Positions 28,568 to 37,524 of a stretch of DNA of 64,000 bases are shown here, piece after piece. Each line of letters starts with the position of its first letter. Position 1 is the stretch's first letter. The notes under the pieces are model-generated. The model saw only the letters and a program-made list of their open reading frames with translations, ran no database searches and had not been told where the DNA came from. The position numbers were made by a program, and so were the translations under genes. Origin of the DNA: Prochlorococcus marinus XMU1412 (GTDB lineage Bacteria > Cyanobacteriota > Cyanobacteriia > PCC-6307 > Cyanobiaceae); NCBI RefSeq assembly GCF_017696315.1, contig NZ_JAAORJ010000004.1, positions 79,125-143,124 on the forward strand, in the 5' to 3' direction.

Positions 28568-29569
28568 ATGGAAAAACTTTTAAGAAAAAATGATAGAATA
28601 TTGATAGCTGGTGCTAGTGGTTTAGCAGGTAATGCAATATTAAGATCATTTCAAAAAGCAGGCTATGGGAAAAAAGAACTTGGGGGCGAGATCTTTACAC
28701 CTAGTAGAAAAGAATTAAATTATTTAGATTCAGATAATGTAAAACAGTGGCTAAAAATTAATGCCCCAGATATTGTTGTAGTTGCTGCTGGAAAAGTAGG
28801 CGGAATTTATGCAAATATGACTTATCCATCAGAATTTCTTTTAGAAAATTTAAAAATTGAACTAAATCTGATTGAAAACTCTTGGAAATACGGTGTTAGA
28901 AGATTATTATTTCTTGGTAGTAGTTGTATTTACCCAAAAAACTCTTCATGCCCAATAAAAGAAGAATTATTGATGGAAGGAAAATTAGAGCCTACCAATG
29001 AATACTATGCATTAGCAAAAATTGCTGGTTTAAAATTGTGCGAATCACTAAGAAAACAATATGGATTTGATGCTTTAACACTTATGCCAACCAATCTTTA
29101 TGGACCTGGAGACAATTATGATAATGAGAGAAGTCATGTATTAGCAGCATTAATTAAAAGGTTTATAGATGCAAAAGAATTAAATAAAAAGGAAGTTTTT
29201 TGTTGGGGAACTGGCAACCCAAAAAGAGAATTCTTACATTCTAATGACCTTGGCGATGCTTGCGTTTTTGTCCTAGAGAACTGGGACCCTACGAAAGAAT
29301 CTGCACCTAAAAACAAAGATGGGGAATTATTAAATATGCTTAATGTTGGAACAGGATTGGAGATAAGTATAAAAGAATTAAGTAAAAAAATTGCAGATAT
29401 TGTAAATTTCAAAGGAGAAATAATTTGGGACCCCTCGAAACCGGATGGAGTCTCTAGAAAAGTACTTGATGTAACTAGATTGAATTCTCTGGGATGGGAG
29501 GCAAAAATTAGCTTATCAAAAGGGCTAGAAAAAGAAATTAAAAACTATAAGAGAAAAAATGAAAATTAA
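28568..29569 (+). CDS. fcl: GDP-L-fucose synthase
   Basis: A 333-residue extended SDR. Residues 12-19 form the nucleotide-binding AGASGLAG; the catalytic Ser/Tyr/Lys are in FLGSSCIYPK and EYYALAKIAG. The PTNLYGPGDNYDNERSHV block is characteristic of GDP-4-keto-6-deoxymannose epimerase-reductase, which makes GDP-L-fucose from Gmd product. gmd is two genes downstream. A second, more divergent paralogue lies at 32089; this copy keeps the more usual LEPTNEYYALAK form, so I assign it to fucose. Confidence 0.9.
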   Translation: MEKLLRKNDRILIAGASGLAGNAILRSFQKAGYGKKELGGEIFTPSRKELNYLDSDNVKQWLKINAPDIVVVAAGKVGGIYANMTYPSEFLLENLKIELNLIENSWKYGVRRLLFLGSSCIYPKNSSCPIKEELLMEGKLEPTNEYYALAKIAGLKLCESLRKQYGFDALTLMPTNLYGPGDNYDNERSHVLAALIKRFIDAKELNKKEVFCWGTGNPKREFLHSNDLGDACVFVLENWDPTKESAPKNKDGELLNMLNVGTGLEISIKELSKKIADIVNFKGEIIWDPSKPDGVSRKVLDVTRLNSLGWEAKISLSKGLEKEIKNYKRKNEN

Positions 29570-29578
29570 AGTCTTAAA

Positions 29579-30907
29579 ATGATTAAAACAAATTTCTGGT
29601 TTAAAAATAGGCATCATCTAATTATAAATGCATTAGCTGACTCAATAATTTTCTTTATTTTATTTTTGTACTCAAAAAGCTTTGTATTTAAATTTCCTAT
29701 AACATTCTTTTTATTGTTATTTGTTTGGATATTTAACAGTTACGTCCTAGGAAGATACTCAACAAACTTTTTTAAAAAGAATTCATATACCTTTAAGAAT
29801 TTCCTGTCTACTTTAGGTGCTTTTTTTTTAGGGATATTTTTTTATTTATTATTTGATTGGATTTCAAATTCTTTTATTTTTGACAATATTTATAAATTAA
29901 ATTTAATAATCTATTCTGTAGTTTTCATAACTATTAGTGATTTAATTTTAATTTTATTAAAGTTAGTAATTTTCAAAAATAAAGTAGAAAAAAAATGGAT
30001 ACTTTTAGAAATAAATCAAGAGGAAAATAATGTATTCAAGAACGAAATCATAACAAACAGTAAATTCAAGATAGATTGCGCAAATATTGAAGAATTAAAA
30101 ACCATGAAATTGGTTAATTTTGAAGGAATAATTATAAATAACGCAGATTATGTTCCTAAAGAATTACTCAATGAGCTAAAAAAAATAAAGAGTTCCGGAA
30201 TTATGATTATTAATTTATTTACCTTCTATGAAAGATATTTTGAAAGAATCCCTCCAAACTTAATAAGCGATAAAGATATTATTTCTAGAGAGTTTTTTAT
30301 ACCAAGAAATTCCAATACAGTAAGACTTAAAAGAATTGGTGACATATTTTTAGCATCTTTTCTTTTTTTAATAACTTCACCCCTTATTTTATTAGCCGCT
30401 ATTCTTATAAAAATCGAAGATAATGGGCCTGTTTTTTATTCTCAAGAAAGAAATGGCTTGCTTGATATCCCTTACAAAATTTGGAAGTTAAGAACAATGA
30501 AGGTTAACTCAGAAAGTAAGGGTCCCCAATGGGCTTCAAAAAAAGACCCAAGAATTACATCAGTTGGGAAATATCTAAGAAAATCGAGATTAGACGAGTT
30601 ACCTCAATTATTATCAGTTATTAAGGGGGAAATGAGCTTAATTGGGCCTAGACCCGAAAGACCTGCTTTTGACAGTAAATTAGGATTAGAGATACCTCAC
30701 TATAATGTTAGAAAATGGATAAAACCCGGTCTAAGCGGCTGGGCTCAAGTTAATTATCCATATACTTCATCTATTGAAGATTCTGAAAAAAAATTAAGTT
30801 ATGACCTTTTTTATCTAAGAAATTTTTCTTTTTGGTTAGATTTATTAATTATGCTTAAAACCATCAAAATGGTTTTGCGCATAAAGGGATCAAGTCCTAG
30901 AAAATAA
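29579..30907 (+). CDS. polyprenyl glycosylphosphotransferase (WcaJ/WbaP-like)
   Basis: A 442-residue initiating sugar-phosphate transferase. N-terminal helices (about 1-130) and a Rossmann-like middle are followed by the C-terminal Bac_transf domain: KRIGDIFLASFLFLITSPLI (membrane re-entrant), FYSQERNGLLDIPYKIWKLR, SRLDELPQLLSVIKGEMSLI and GPRPERPAF. It would transfer a hexose-1-phosphate from a nucleotide sugar to undecaprenyl phosphate at the inner membrane, starting a glycan repeat. It is 9 bases after fcl. The WbpL-like gene further right is a second, unrelated initiator. Confidence 0.93.
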   Translation: MIKTNFWFKNRHHLIINALADSIIFFILFLYSKSFVFKFPITFFLLLFVWIFNSYVLGRYSTNFFKKNSYTFKNFLSTLGAFFLGIFFYLLFDWISNSFIFDNIYKLNLIIYSVVFITISDLILILLKLVIFKNKVEKKWILLEINQEENNVFKNEIITNSKFKIDCANIEELKTMKLVNFEGIIINNADYVPKELLNELKKIKSSGIMIINLFTFYERYFERIPPNLISDKDIISREFFIPRNSNTVRLKRIGDIFLASFLFLITSPLILLAAILIKIEDNGPVFYSQERNGLLDIPYKIWKLRTMKVNSESKGPQWASKKDPRITSVGKYLRKSRLDELPQLLSVIKGEMSLIGPRPERPAFDSKLGLEIPHYNVRKWIKPGLSGWAQVNYPYTSSIEDSEKKLSYDLFYLRNFSFWLDLLIMLKTIKMVLRIKGSSPRK

Positions 30908-30960
30908 TTCAATAACCTTATCTGTACTATAGTAATCATTAAGCAATATCTATATTAAGA

Positions 30961-32010
30961 ATGTCAAAGACTGCATTGATCACAGGAATTACAGGGCAGG
31001 ACGGGAGTTATCTAGCAGAGTTTCTTTTGAAAAAAAACTATATAGTTCATGGGTTAAAAAGAAGATCAAGCAATTTTAATACTCAAAGAATTGATCATAT
31101 TTTTCAGGATCCTCATGAAAATGGAAATAATTTTTTTCTGCATTATGGAGATTTAACAGATAGTACTAATTTAATAAGATTGATTAATGAAATAAAACCT
31201 GATGAAATTTATAATTTAGCTGCCCAGAGTCATGTTGCCGTTAGTTTTGAGACTCCGGAGTATACTGCTAATTGCGATGCATTGGGAACGTTAAGAATAT
31301 TAGAAGCAGTAAGAATTTTAAACTTAGTTGAAACTACAAAAATATATCAAGCAAGTACATCAGAATTATATGGCCTAATTCAAGAGTCTCCTCAAAGCGA
31401 ATCAACCCCCTTTTATCCAAGAAGTCCTTATGCAGTAGCAAAGTTATATGCCTATTGGATAACTGTTAATTATAGAGAGGCATACAAAATGTTTGCATGC
31501 AATGGTATTTTATTTAACCATGAATCACCTAGAAGGGGTGAAACTTTTGTCACTAGAAAAATAACTAGAGGCTTAGCTAGAATAGATGCGGGTTTAGATA
31601 ATTTAATTTTTGTAGGGAACTTAGACTCTTTAAGAGACTGGGGTCATGCTAAAGATTTCGTAGAAATGCAGTGGCTTATGCTTCAGCAAGATGAACCAGA
31701 AGATTATGTAATCGCAACTGGCAAACAAATCTCAGTAAGACAATTTATAAGCATCGCTAGCGAAGCAATTGGTTGGGGAGGGATACTCTGGGAAGGTAAG
31801 GGTTTAGATGAAATAGGTAGAAGAAAAGATAATGGGAAAGTTGTTATCAAAGTTGACTCGAGATATTTTAGGCCAACAGAAGTAGATAATCTATTAGGAA
31901 ATTCAGACAAAGCAAAGAAAAAATTAGGCTGGGAACCAAAAACCGACATAAAGCAGTTAATTTATGAAATGATACAAAATGATGTGAATGAAACTAAAAC
32001 TATTGTTTGA
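30961..32010 (+). CDS. gmd: GDP-mannose 4,6-dehydratase
   Basis: A 349-residue extended [22 protein letters not shown] and [17 protein letters not shown] are diagnostic of Gmd, with the catalytic Thr/Glu/Tyr/Lys region in ASTSELYGL and [26 protein letters not shown] completes the tetramer/NADP-binding region. It converts GDP-D-mannose to GDP-4-keto-6-deoxy-D-mannose, the shared precursor of GDP-L-fucose and GDP-L-colitose. Its substrate is supplied by manC at 43640. Confidence 0.97.
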   Translation: MSKTALITGITGQDGSYLAEFLLKKNYIVHGLKRRSSNFNTQRIDHIFQDPHENGNNFFLHYGDLTDSTNLIRLINEIKPDEIYNLAAQSHVAVSFETPEYTANCDALGTLRILEAVRILNLVETTKIYQASTSELYGLIQESPQSESTPFYPRSPYAVAKLYAYWITVNYREAYKMFACNGILFNHESPRRGETFVTRKITRGLARIDAGLDNLIFVGNLDSLRDWGHAKDFVEMQWLMLQQDEPEDYVIATGKQISVRQFISIASEAIGWGGILWEGKGLDEIGRRKDNGKVVIKVDSRYFRPTEVDNLLGNSDKAKKKLGWEPKTDIKQLIYEMIQNDVNETKTIV

Positions 32011-32088
32011 ATTAATATCCCTTGATAATTGAGAAACTTTTGAGAATATCTTTGTGAAGTATAATTTACATATTATTTATTAAGAACT

Positions 32089-33006
32089 TTGAATATCCTT
32101 ATTACAGGTTCAACTGGAATGGTTGGGAAAAACTTAATAAACCATAATAATGCAAAAGAATATAGTATTTCAGGCCCTAGTAGCAAAGAAATAAATCTTT
32201 TAGATAAATCTAAAATCTTGGATTGGCTAGCTAAAAATCCCACTGATCTAATAATCCATTGTGCTGGCTTAGTTGGTGGTATTCAAGCAAATATCAATAA
32301 TCAAAGTGGATTCCTATTTAATAATTTACAAATGGGAATTAACCTAATTGATGCTGCTTATAAATCAGGGATCAGAAATTTCATAAATCTTGGTAGTTCT
32401 TGCATTTACCCGAAAAATATTTCAAATGAGATTGATGAATCAATGCTACTTTCAGGAAAACTAGAGGAAACAAATGAGGGATATGCTATCGCAAAAATTT
32501 CAGTAGCAAAATATTGCCAATTCTTATCAGAAAAAGGATTTAATTATAAAACAATTATTCCATGCAATATCTACGGTAAGTATGATGATTTCAGTGAAAC
32601 AGGATCTCATATGATCCCAGGGGTAATAGCTAGAATGCATAAAGCTAAAATCAATAATGATAATTACATCGAAATATGGGGAGATGGGAAAGCGAGAAGA
32701 GAATTCATGTATGCAGAGGATCTAGCGGATGCTATTTGGTTCTGTGTCAAAAATATTAAGCAAATACCTAAATTTATAAATGTTGGGATTGGTGAGGATT
32801 TCTCAATAAAGGATTACTACCAAACTATTTCCGAAATAGTAGGATTTAAAGGTGAATTTAAGTTTAACAGAACAAAACCTGTAGGAATGAAAAGAAAATT
32901 AATTTGCTCAAAAATAATTAACCAATTAGGATGGATGCCAAAATTTTCCCTTAATAAAGGAATTTCATACACTTATAATTACTACACTAAGGAGATTCAA
33001 AATTGA
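32089..33006 (+). CDS. colC: GDP-L-colitose synthase-like SDR (ColC), second Fcl paralogue
   Basis: A 305-residue extended SDR from TTG. It begins NILITGSTGMVGKNLI, has NLGSSCIYPKN and a catalytic EGYAIAKISVAK block, then PCNIYGKYDDFSETGSHMIP and WGDGKARREFMYAED. It is clearly of the GDP-fucose-synthase family but diverged from the first copy. The four-base overlap with the ColD-like gene favours GDP-L-colitose synthase, which epimerises C5 and reduces C4 of GDP-4-keto-3,6-dideoxymannose. Without ColD context it would be called a second fcl. The assignment is part inference. Confidence 0.75.
   Translation: MNILITGSTGMVGKNLINHNNAKEYSISGPSSKEINLLDKSKILDWLAKNPTDLIIHCAGLVGGIQANINNQSGFLFNNLQMGINLIDAAYKSGIRNFINLGSSCIYPKNISNEIDESMLLSGKLEETNEGYAIAKISVAKYCQFLSEKGFNYKTIIPCNIYGKYDDFSETGSHMIPGVIARMHKAKINNDNYIEIWGDGKARREFMYAEDLADAIWFCVKNIKQIPKFINVGIGEDFSIKDYYQTISEIVGFKGEFKFNRTKPVGMKRKLICSKIINQLGWMPKFSLNKGISYTYNYYTKEIQN
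32989..32994 (+). promoter_or_regulatory. ribosome binding site supporting the colD TTG start
   Basis: AAGGAG ends eight bases before the TTG at 33003, near-ideal spacing, but 14 bases before the in-frame ATG at 33009. It favours the TTG, which overlaps the colC stop as TTGA. Confidence 0.55.
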
Positions 33007-34187
33007 TTATGTCTGCAGGCTTAAAATTAGCATCAAGTTCATGGGATGAAGAAGAAATAAAAGCAATGCAAGAAGTCATTAAATCTGGAGATTTTTCAAT
33101 GGGGAAGAAGGTCTTAGAATTTGAAAGGGAATTTGCTTCATATGTTAAATCAAAGTATTCAATAATGATAAATTCTGGTTCATCAGCGAATCTCTTAATG
33201 ATTGCTGCATTATTTTTTAAAAAAGATAATCCTCTTAAACCTGGCGATGAAGTAATAGTGCCTGCTGTTTCTTGGAGTACAACATATTATCCTCTAAGCC
33301 AATATGGATTAAAATTAAAATTTGTTGATATAGATAAAGAAACTCTTAATTATGACTTAAAAAAGCTGTCTGAAGCAATATCAGAAAACACAAGGTTGTT
33401 AATGATAGTAAATATTCTTGGCAACCCCAATAATTTTTCAACTATAAATGAAATTTTAAAAGACAGAAAAATAATAATAGTGGAAGATAATTGCGAATCA
33501 CTTGGAGCAAAGTTCAAAAATAAATTTACAGGTACTTTTGGAATTATGGGTTCATACAGCTCATTTTTTTCTCATCATATATCCACTATGGAGGGAGGAT
33601 TAATAACTACTGATGATATTGAGCTTTACCATATATTATTATCAATAAGATCCCACGGCTGGACGAGAAATTTACCAAAAGAGAATAAAATAAGCGCTTT
33701 AAAAAGTGATAATGAATTTGAAGAATCATTTAAATTTATCTTGCCAGGTTATAATCTAAGACCATTAGAAATCTCCGCTGCTGTTGGTTTAAAACAATTA
33801 ATAAAATTACCAAATTTAATAAAAGAGAGAAGAAAAAATGCTGAATTCATGAAAGAAATAATTTCTTCAAGTAGAATCTTTTCAATGCAAAAAGAAATAG
33901 GAGAAAGTAGTTGGTTTGGTTTTGCAATAATATTAAAAAATAACAAAGATATTTCTAGAGAAAAAGTTTTTAAATATTTAGATCTAATGAAAATAGAATA
34001 TAGACCAGTAGTTACTGGTAATTTCCTGAATCAGCCTGTTTGTAAATATATTGATATTATCGACAATGGGATAATGATAAATGCCAACTATATTGATAAA
34101 AATGCTTTTTATATAGGTAATCACCATTACGACATATCAAATTCATTAAAAGAATTAAAATTTATAGAAAAAGAAATTTTAGAATAA
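33003..34187 (+). CDS. colD: GDP-4-keto-6-deoxy-D-mannose 3-dehydratase (ColD)
   Basis: A 394-residue PLP enzyme of the DegT/aspartate aminotransferase fold. At the usual Schiff-base lysine the sequence reads SFFSHHISTMEGG, so histidine replaces lysine, the hallmark of ColD. Several further blocks match what I recall of Escherichia coli ColD: LMIAALFF, VPAVSWSTTYYPL, EDNCESLGA, IRSHGWTRNLPK and GESSWFGF. ColD uses PMP and glutamate to remove the C3 hydroxyl of GDP-4-keto-6-deoxymannose. gmd, colC and colD lie consecutively. The TTG start has a good ribosome binding site; ATG at 33009 is the alternative. Confidence 0.9.
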   Translation: MIMSAGLKLASSSWDEEEIKAMQEVIKSGDFSMGKKVLEFEREFASYVKSKYSIMINSGSSANLLMIAALFFKKDNPLKPGDEVIVPAVSWSTTYYPLSQYGLKLKFVDIDKETLNYDLKKLSEAISENTRLLMIVNILGNPNNFSTINEILKDRKIIIVEDNCESLGAKFKNKFTGTFGIMGSYSSFFSHHISTMEGGLITTDDIELYHILLSIRSHGWTRNLPKENKISALKSDNEFEESFKFILPGYNLRPLEISAAVGLKQLIKLPNLIKERRKNAEFMKEIISSSRIFSMQKEIGESSWFGFAIILKNNKDISREKVFKYLDLMKIEYRPVVTGNFLNQPVCKYIDIIDNGIMINANYIDKNAFYIGNHHYDISNSLKELKFIEKEILE

Positions 34188-34984
34188 TGAAAAATAATTT
34201 TCATTGCCTTAAAGAGGTTGATGTATTATTACCAATTCACTATTCAAATGAAGAATTTTTAATAGAGTCTATAAATTCTCTTTTAAATCAAACATTAAAG
34301 CCAAATATTATATGTTTATTAAATGGGATGGATAGAAATTCTAATATTTATTATGAAAATATACTTACCAATCTTTCTGTAAATAAAATAATAATATGCC
34401 CTGTTAAAGGCATCCCAAATGCTTTAAATTATGGGATAAACTACTGTGAAGGTAAATATATCGCAAGACAGGACGATGACGATTTTTCAAATCCAGAAAG
34501 ACTATTAAAGCAGAAGATTTTCTTAGAAAACAATAATGTTGATATTGTTGGAACTAATATAAATTTGATTGATAAATATGGAAATATAATAGGTTTTAGG
34601 GAATATCCAACCTCTAATAAAAAGTGTAAGGAAACTCTAGCTTATAAAAGCTGCTTTTGCCATCCCTCAATTATGGTTAAAAAAAGTTTTTTTCTAAAAA
34701 ATAAATACCCATTAATTAGTGGCGAAGATTACGCATTATGGCTTAAATCATATAGAAATTCAAGTTATAGTAATTATCCCGAATTTTTATACAATTATAG
34801 AATTCATCCAGGGCAAGTTTCAAAAACTAATATTAATTATTTATTTTTAAAAGAATCAAAAAAGATTATAAATAAAACATCCGATAAGAAAGAAAAAATT
34901 AGATTAATAATTTACTTAATTTTAACTATTTTAAAGTGCTTAATAAAAAGAAGAAAAATTAATTTCAATACCGAATTAAGTTAA
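34187..34984 (+). CDS. GT2 family glycosyltransferase
   Basis: A 265-residue GT-A enzyme. The nucleotide-binding start is VDVLLPIHYSNEEFL, the donor loop KGIPNALNYGINYCEGKYIA leads to the metal-binding acidic run RQDDDDFSNPERL, and the acceptor-side motifs HPSIMVKK and GEDYALWL follow. These are typical of inverting GT2 enzymes making polysaccharide repeats. Its ATG overlaps the colD stop by one base (TAATG), so it is translated in series. A hydrophobic C-terminal stretch may dock to the membrane. The sugar is unknown. Confidence 0.9.
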   Translation: MKNNFHCLKEVDVLLPIHYSNEEFLIESINSLLNQTLKPNIICLLNGMDRNSNIYYENILTNLSVNKIIICPVKGIPNALNYGINYCEGKYIARQDDDDFSNPERLLKQKIFLENNNVDIVGTNINLIDKYGNIIGFREYPTSNKKCKETLAYKSCFCHPSIMVKKSFFLKNKYPLISGEDYALWLKSYRNSSYSNYPEFLYNYRIHPGQVSKTNINYLFLKESKKIINKTSDKKEKIRLIIYLILTILKCLIKRRKINFNTELS

Positions 34985-35853
34985 TGAAATTCAAAAAAAA
35001 TTTAGCAAGTATTATTATGCCAAGTTGTCATAAATTAACCAGCAAAAACAAAATTTGTTATGAAAATAGTATTAAGCAAAATTATGGGAATGTAGAGTTC
35101 TTAATTTTTGTAAATGGAATTGATAAAAAAAAATATTATAAATTATTAGACTTTCTAGAAAATAAAAATATCTATAATCATAAAATAAAATCGCTTTATT
35201 CAAAATCAAGAGTCGCCATAGGTAAAGCTAGGAGAGAATTACTCAAAATATCTAATGGTGAATATATTATTTTCTTGGATTCCGATGATATACCTAGTAA
35301 AAGTATAATTAAAGATAAAGTATTAATCTCAAAATTAAATAATTCAAATATTATTTTTTCTAATGCTAAGTTGCATAAAAATAGTCCATCAAAAAAAAGA
35401 AAAATTAATAACAGAAATTATTTTAGATATTTGATTAGGTTTAAAAAAATATTTAACCATCAGATATTTGAGGGTATTAATCTTTTTCCTAATTCTGGAA
35501 CTCTAATAAAAAAAACTAGAGAAATTTCAAAATTATTGGAATTTTATCCTATTTGCAATCATGAAGACTTTATTTTTTATAAAAAATTAATCGCTATAAA
35601 TAAAGAATTTACCATATCTAATAAATATCTTATTTCTTACAATGTAGGCAATAGTTCAACTAGTAATAAACTTAAATCAAGAATCTGGCATTTTAATTGT
35701 CTAATAAAAGAATTGAATAGAAATTTCATTCAGGCGATAATATCCATTTTTATAGGTTCTTTAATAATCATAATTTTAAGAATTCTATATATTTTTTTTA
35801 ATCCTAATAATATAAAAAAAGATATTCATAAAAAAATAATTTTAAAAAAATGA
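34984..35853 (+). CDS. GT2 family glycosyltransferase, C-terminal membrane anchor
   Basis: A 289-residue GT-A enzyme. ASIIMPSCHKLTSKNK opens the fold, then SRVAIGKARRELLKISNGEYIIFLDSDDIPS (in part) carries the DxD-like LDSDD. HEDFIFYKKL is the catalytic-base region. Residues about 245-270 (AIISIFIGSLIIIILRILYI) form a likely membrane anchor. It joins the upstream and downstream genes by TAATG and ATGA overlaps. Strong Lys/Asn/Ile bias is visible. Donor and acceptor are unknown. Confidence 0.85.
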   Translation: MKFKKNLASIIMPSCHKLTSKNKICYENSIKQNYGNVEFLIFVNGIDKKKYYKLLDFLENKNIYNHKIKSLYSKSRVAIGKARRELLKISNGEYIIFLDSDDIPSKSIIKDKVLISKLNNSNIIFSNAKLHKNSPSKKRKINNRNYFRYLIRFKKIFNHQIFEGINLFPNSGTLIKKTREISKLLEFYPICNHEDFIFYKKLIAINKEFTISNKYLISYNVGNSSTSNKLKSRIWHFNCLIKELNRNFIQAIISIFIGSLIIIILRILYIFFNPNNIKKDIHKKIILKK

Positions 35854-37517
35854 ACAATACACTTAAATTGATAAAGAAGATTATATTTATATCTAATATG
35901 GATAAAGAATCTATAGGTTTTAAAAACATTTTGATTTATGGATTTTTATCGGGATTTGCTGAGCTACTTATTTTTGCAAGTAGTATTTATATAATTAGTA
36001 TTATTTCAAATGAAAGGGAACTAATATATAATCCATTCATTATTTTATTATTTATAATCCTTGGTTCACTCCTTAGAATATACTCTAGCAAAAAAATAAT
36101 AAATTACTCTCATTCTATTGGAGCAAAAATAGGCAAATTTATTTTAAAAGATAGATTAAACAATCACAAACTTTATAATTATTCTGAAAATGTCGATGAT
36201 AATATTGTTGTATCAATTGTGAATTATACTCAAATATTTGTATCCTCATTACAAAATATATCCTTAGCTATTGCTGCATTACTAGGAATTATTTCTATTA
36301 TTATTATTTTATCAATATCTTATTATGTAAATTCTTTGATAATAATTATTTCTATTGCAGCCTTATATATATTAATCAATAAATATAATTCTATAAAGTT
36401 AGCAAAAATATCAAGAATAATTGCCAAAAATCAAAGAACAGTTCTCACTAAAACAAGAGAACCATTAGAAATGGATGAGGAAATTTTTATAACTAATTCC
36501 TCAGATTTTTATGAAAATAAATTATATATGCACCAATTAGATTTAATGAATAATCTAGGAATTTCATCTTTTATTTCATCTCTGCCAAAACTGGTAATTG
36601 AATTTTTTATACTTTCATTTATTGCAATTTTAATGATAATTAATGGAAACTCGCCAAATAATATTTCATATATAAATAATATAATGATAATTTTGATAAG
36701 TTGCTTGAGGATTTTACCTTATGCACAATCAATATATGCTGCACAAACAAGTCTTAAAATTTTTAATGATTCAATTTTAGTATTGTACAAATATTTAACA
36801 AATGATTTTGGTAATCCTAATAATAATAATTCAAAATCAAATCAAGCTCATCTTAATTACGATATTAAAATTTTAGATAAATTTAAAAATTTTGGTAAAT
36901 TAATTATTACTTACAAAATAAAAAATAAAAACAATATAATTCCTATTAATATTAGATCTAATCAAATATTAGGAATTCGTGGGGTTTCTGGATGTGGGAA
37001 ATCAACTCTAATAAGATCTATGATAGGTTTAAGAAATATTTATAAATTAGAAGCAGTTATTAAGAAAGATTTTTTTAAAAATAAAGAAATCTATAAAATT
37101 AAAGATTATATTAAATGTGGATTTATTCCTCAAAAATCATATATAACAACTGGAACAATTAGAGAAAATATAAATCAGAATCAGAACTTTTTTGATTCTG
37201 ATATTATTGAGTTATTAGTGAGATTCAATTTATCTAAAAATAAAGAAGAGGGCTTAAAATTTTTAAACAAGCATATTGGAGAAGATTCAAAAATGAATCT
37301 CAGTGGAGGAGAAATACAGAGAATATCATTCATAAGAGCATTATTAAGAAGACCGAAACTATTATTTATCGATGAAGCTACATCTGCATTAGATGAGAAA
37401 AATGCAAAAATTATTATTGAATCATTACTTGAATATACTGAAAGTGTTATTATGATTTTCCATTCAAGTTATTTAGAATCATACTGCAATCAAATTTTAG
37501 ATTTCCAAAAAAAATAA
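35850..37517 (+). CDS. ABC transporter, fused permease and ATPase (PglK-like candidate flippase)
   Basis: A 555-residue half-transporter. Helices occupy about residues 25-310; the ATPase starts near 340. Walker A is GVSGCGKST, Q-loop GFIPQKS, signature LSGGEIQR, Walker B LLFIDEATSALD and H-loop MIFHSS, all intact. Domain order and size match exporters such as PglK, which flips lipid-linked oligosaccharides. No Wzx gene is visible in the window, so it may be the flippase for this glycan; that is inference. It overlaps the preceding gene by four bases (ATGA). Confidence 0.85.
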   Translation: MNNTLKLIKKIIFISNMDKESIGFKNILIYGFLSGFAELLIFASSIYIISIISNERELIYNPFIILLFIILGSLLRIYSSKKIINYSHSIGAKIGKFILKDRLNNHKLYNYSENVDDNIVVSIVNYTQIFVSSLQNISLAIAALLGIISIIIILSISYYVNSLIIIISIAALYILINKYNSIKLAKISRIIAKNQRTVLTKTREPLEMDEEIFITNSSDFYENKLYMHQLDLMNNLGISSFISSLPKLVIEFFILSFIAILMIINGNSPNNISYINNIMIILISCLRILPYAQSIYAAQTSLKIFNDSILVLYKYLTNDFGNPNNNNSKSNQAHLNYDIKILDKFKNFGKLIITYKIKNKNNIIPINIRSNQILGIRGVSGCGKSTLIRSMIGLRNIYKLEAVIKKDFFKNKEIYKIKDYIKCGFIPQKSYITTGTIRENINQNQNFFDSDIIELLVRFNLSKNKEEGLKFLNKHIGEDSKMNLSGGEIQRISFIRALLRRPKLLFIDEATSALDEKNAKIIIESLLEYTESVIMIFHSSYLESYCNQILDFQKK

Positions 37518-37524
37518 ACTTTTT

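Noticed and set aside
32089-33006. Plain duplicate GDP-fucose synthase
   Set aside because: Possible, but the overlap with the ColD-like gene and divergence from the first copy favour ColC.
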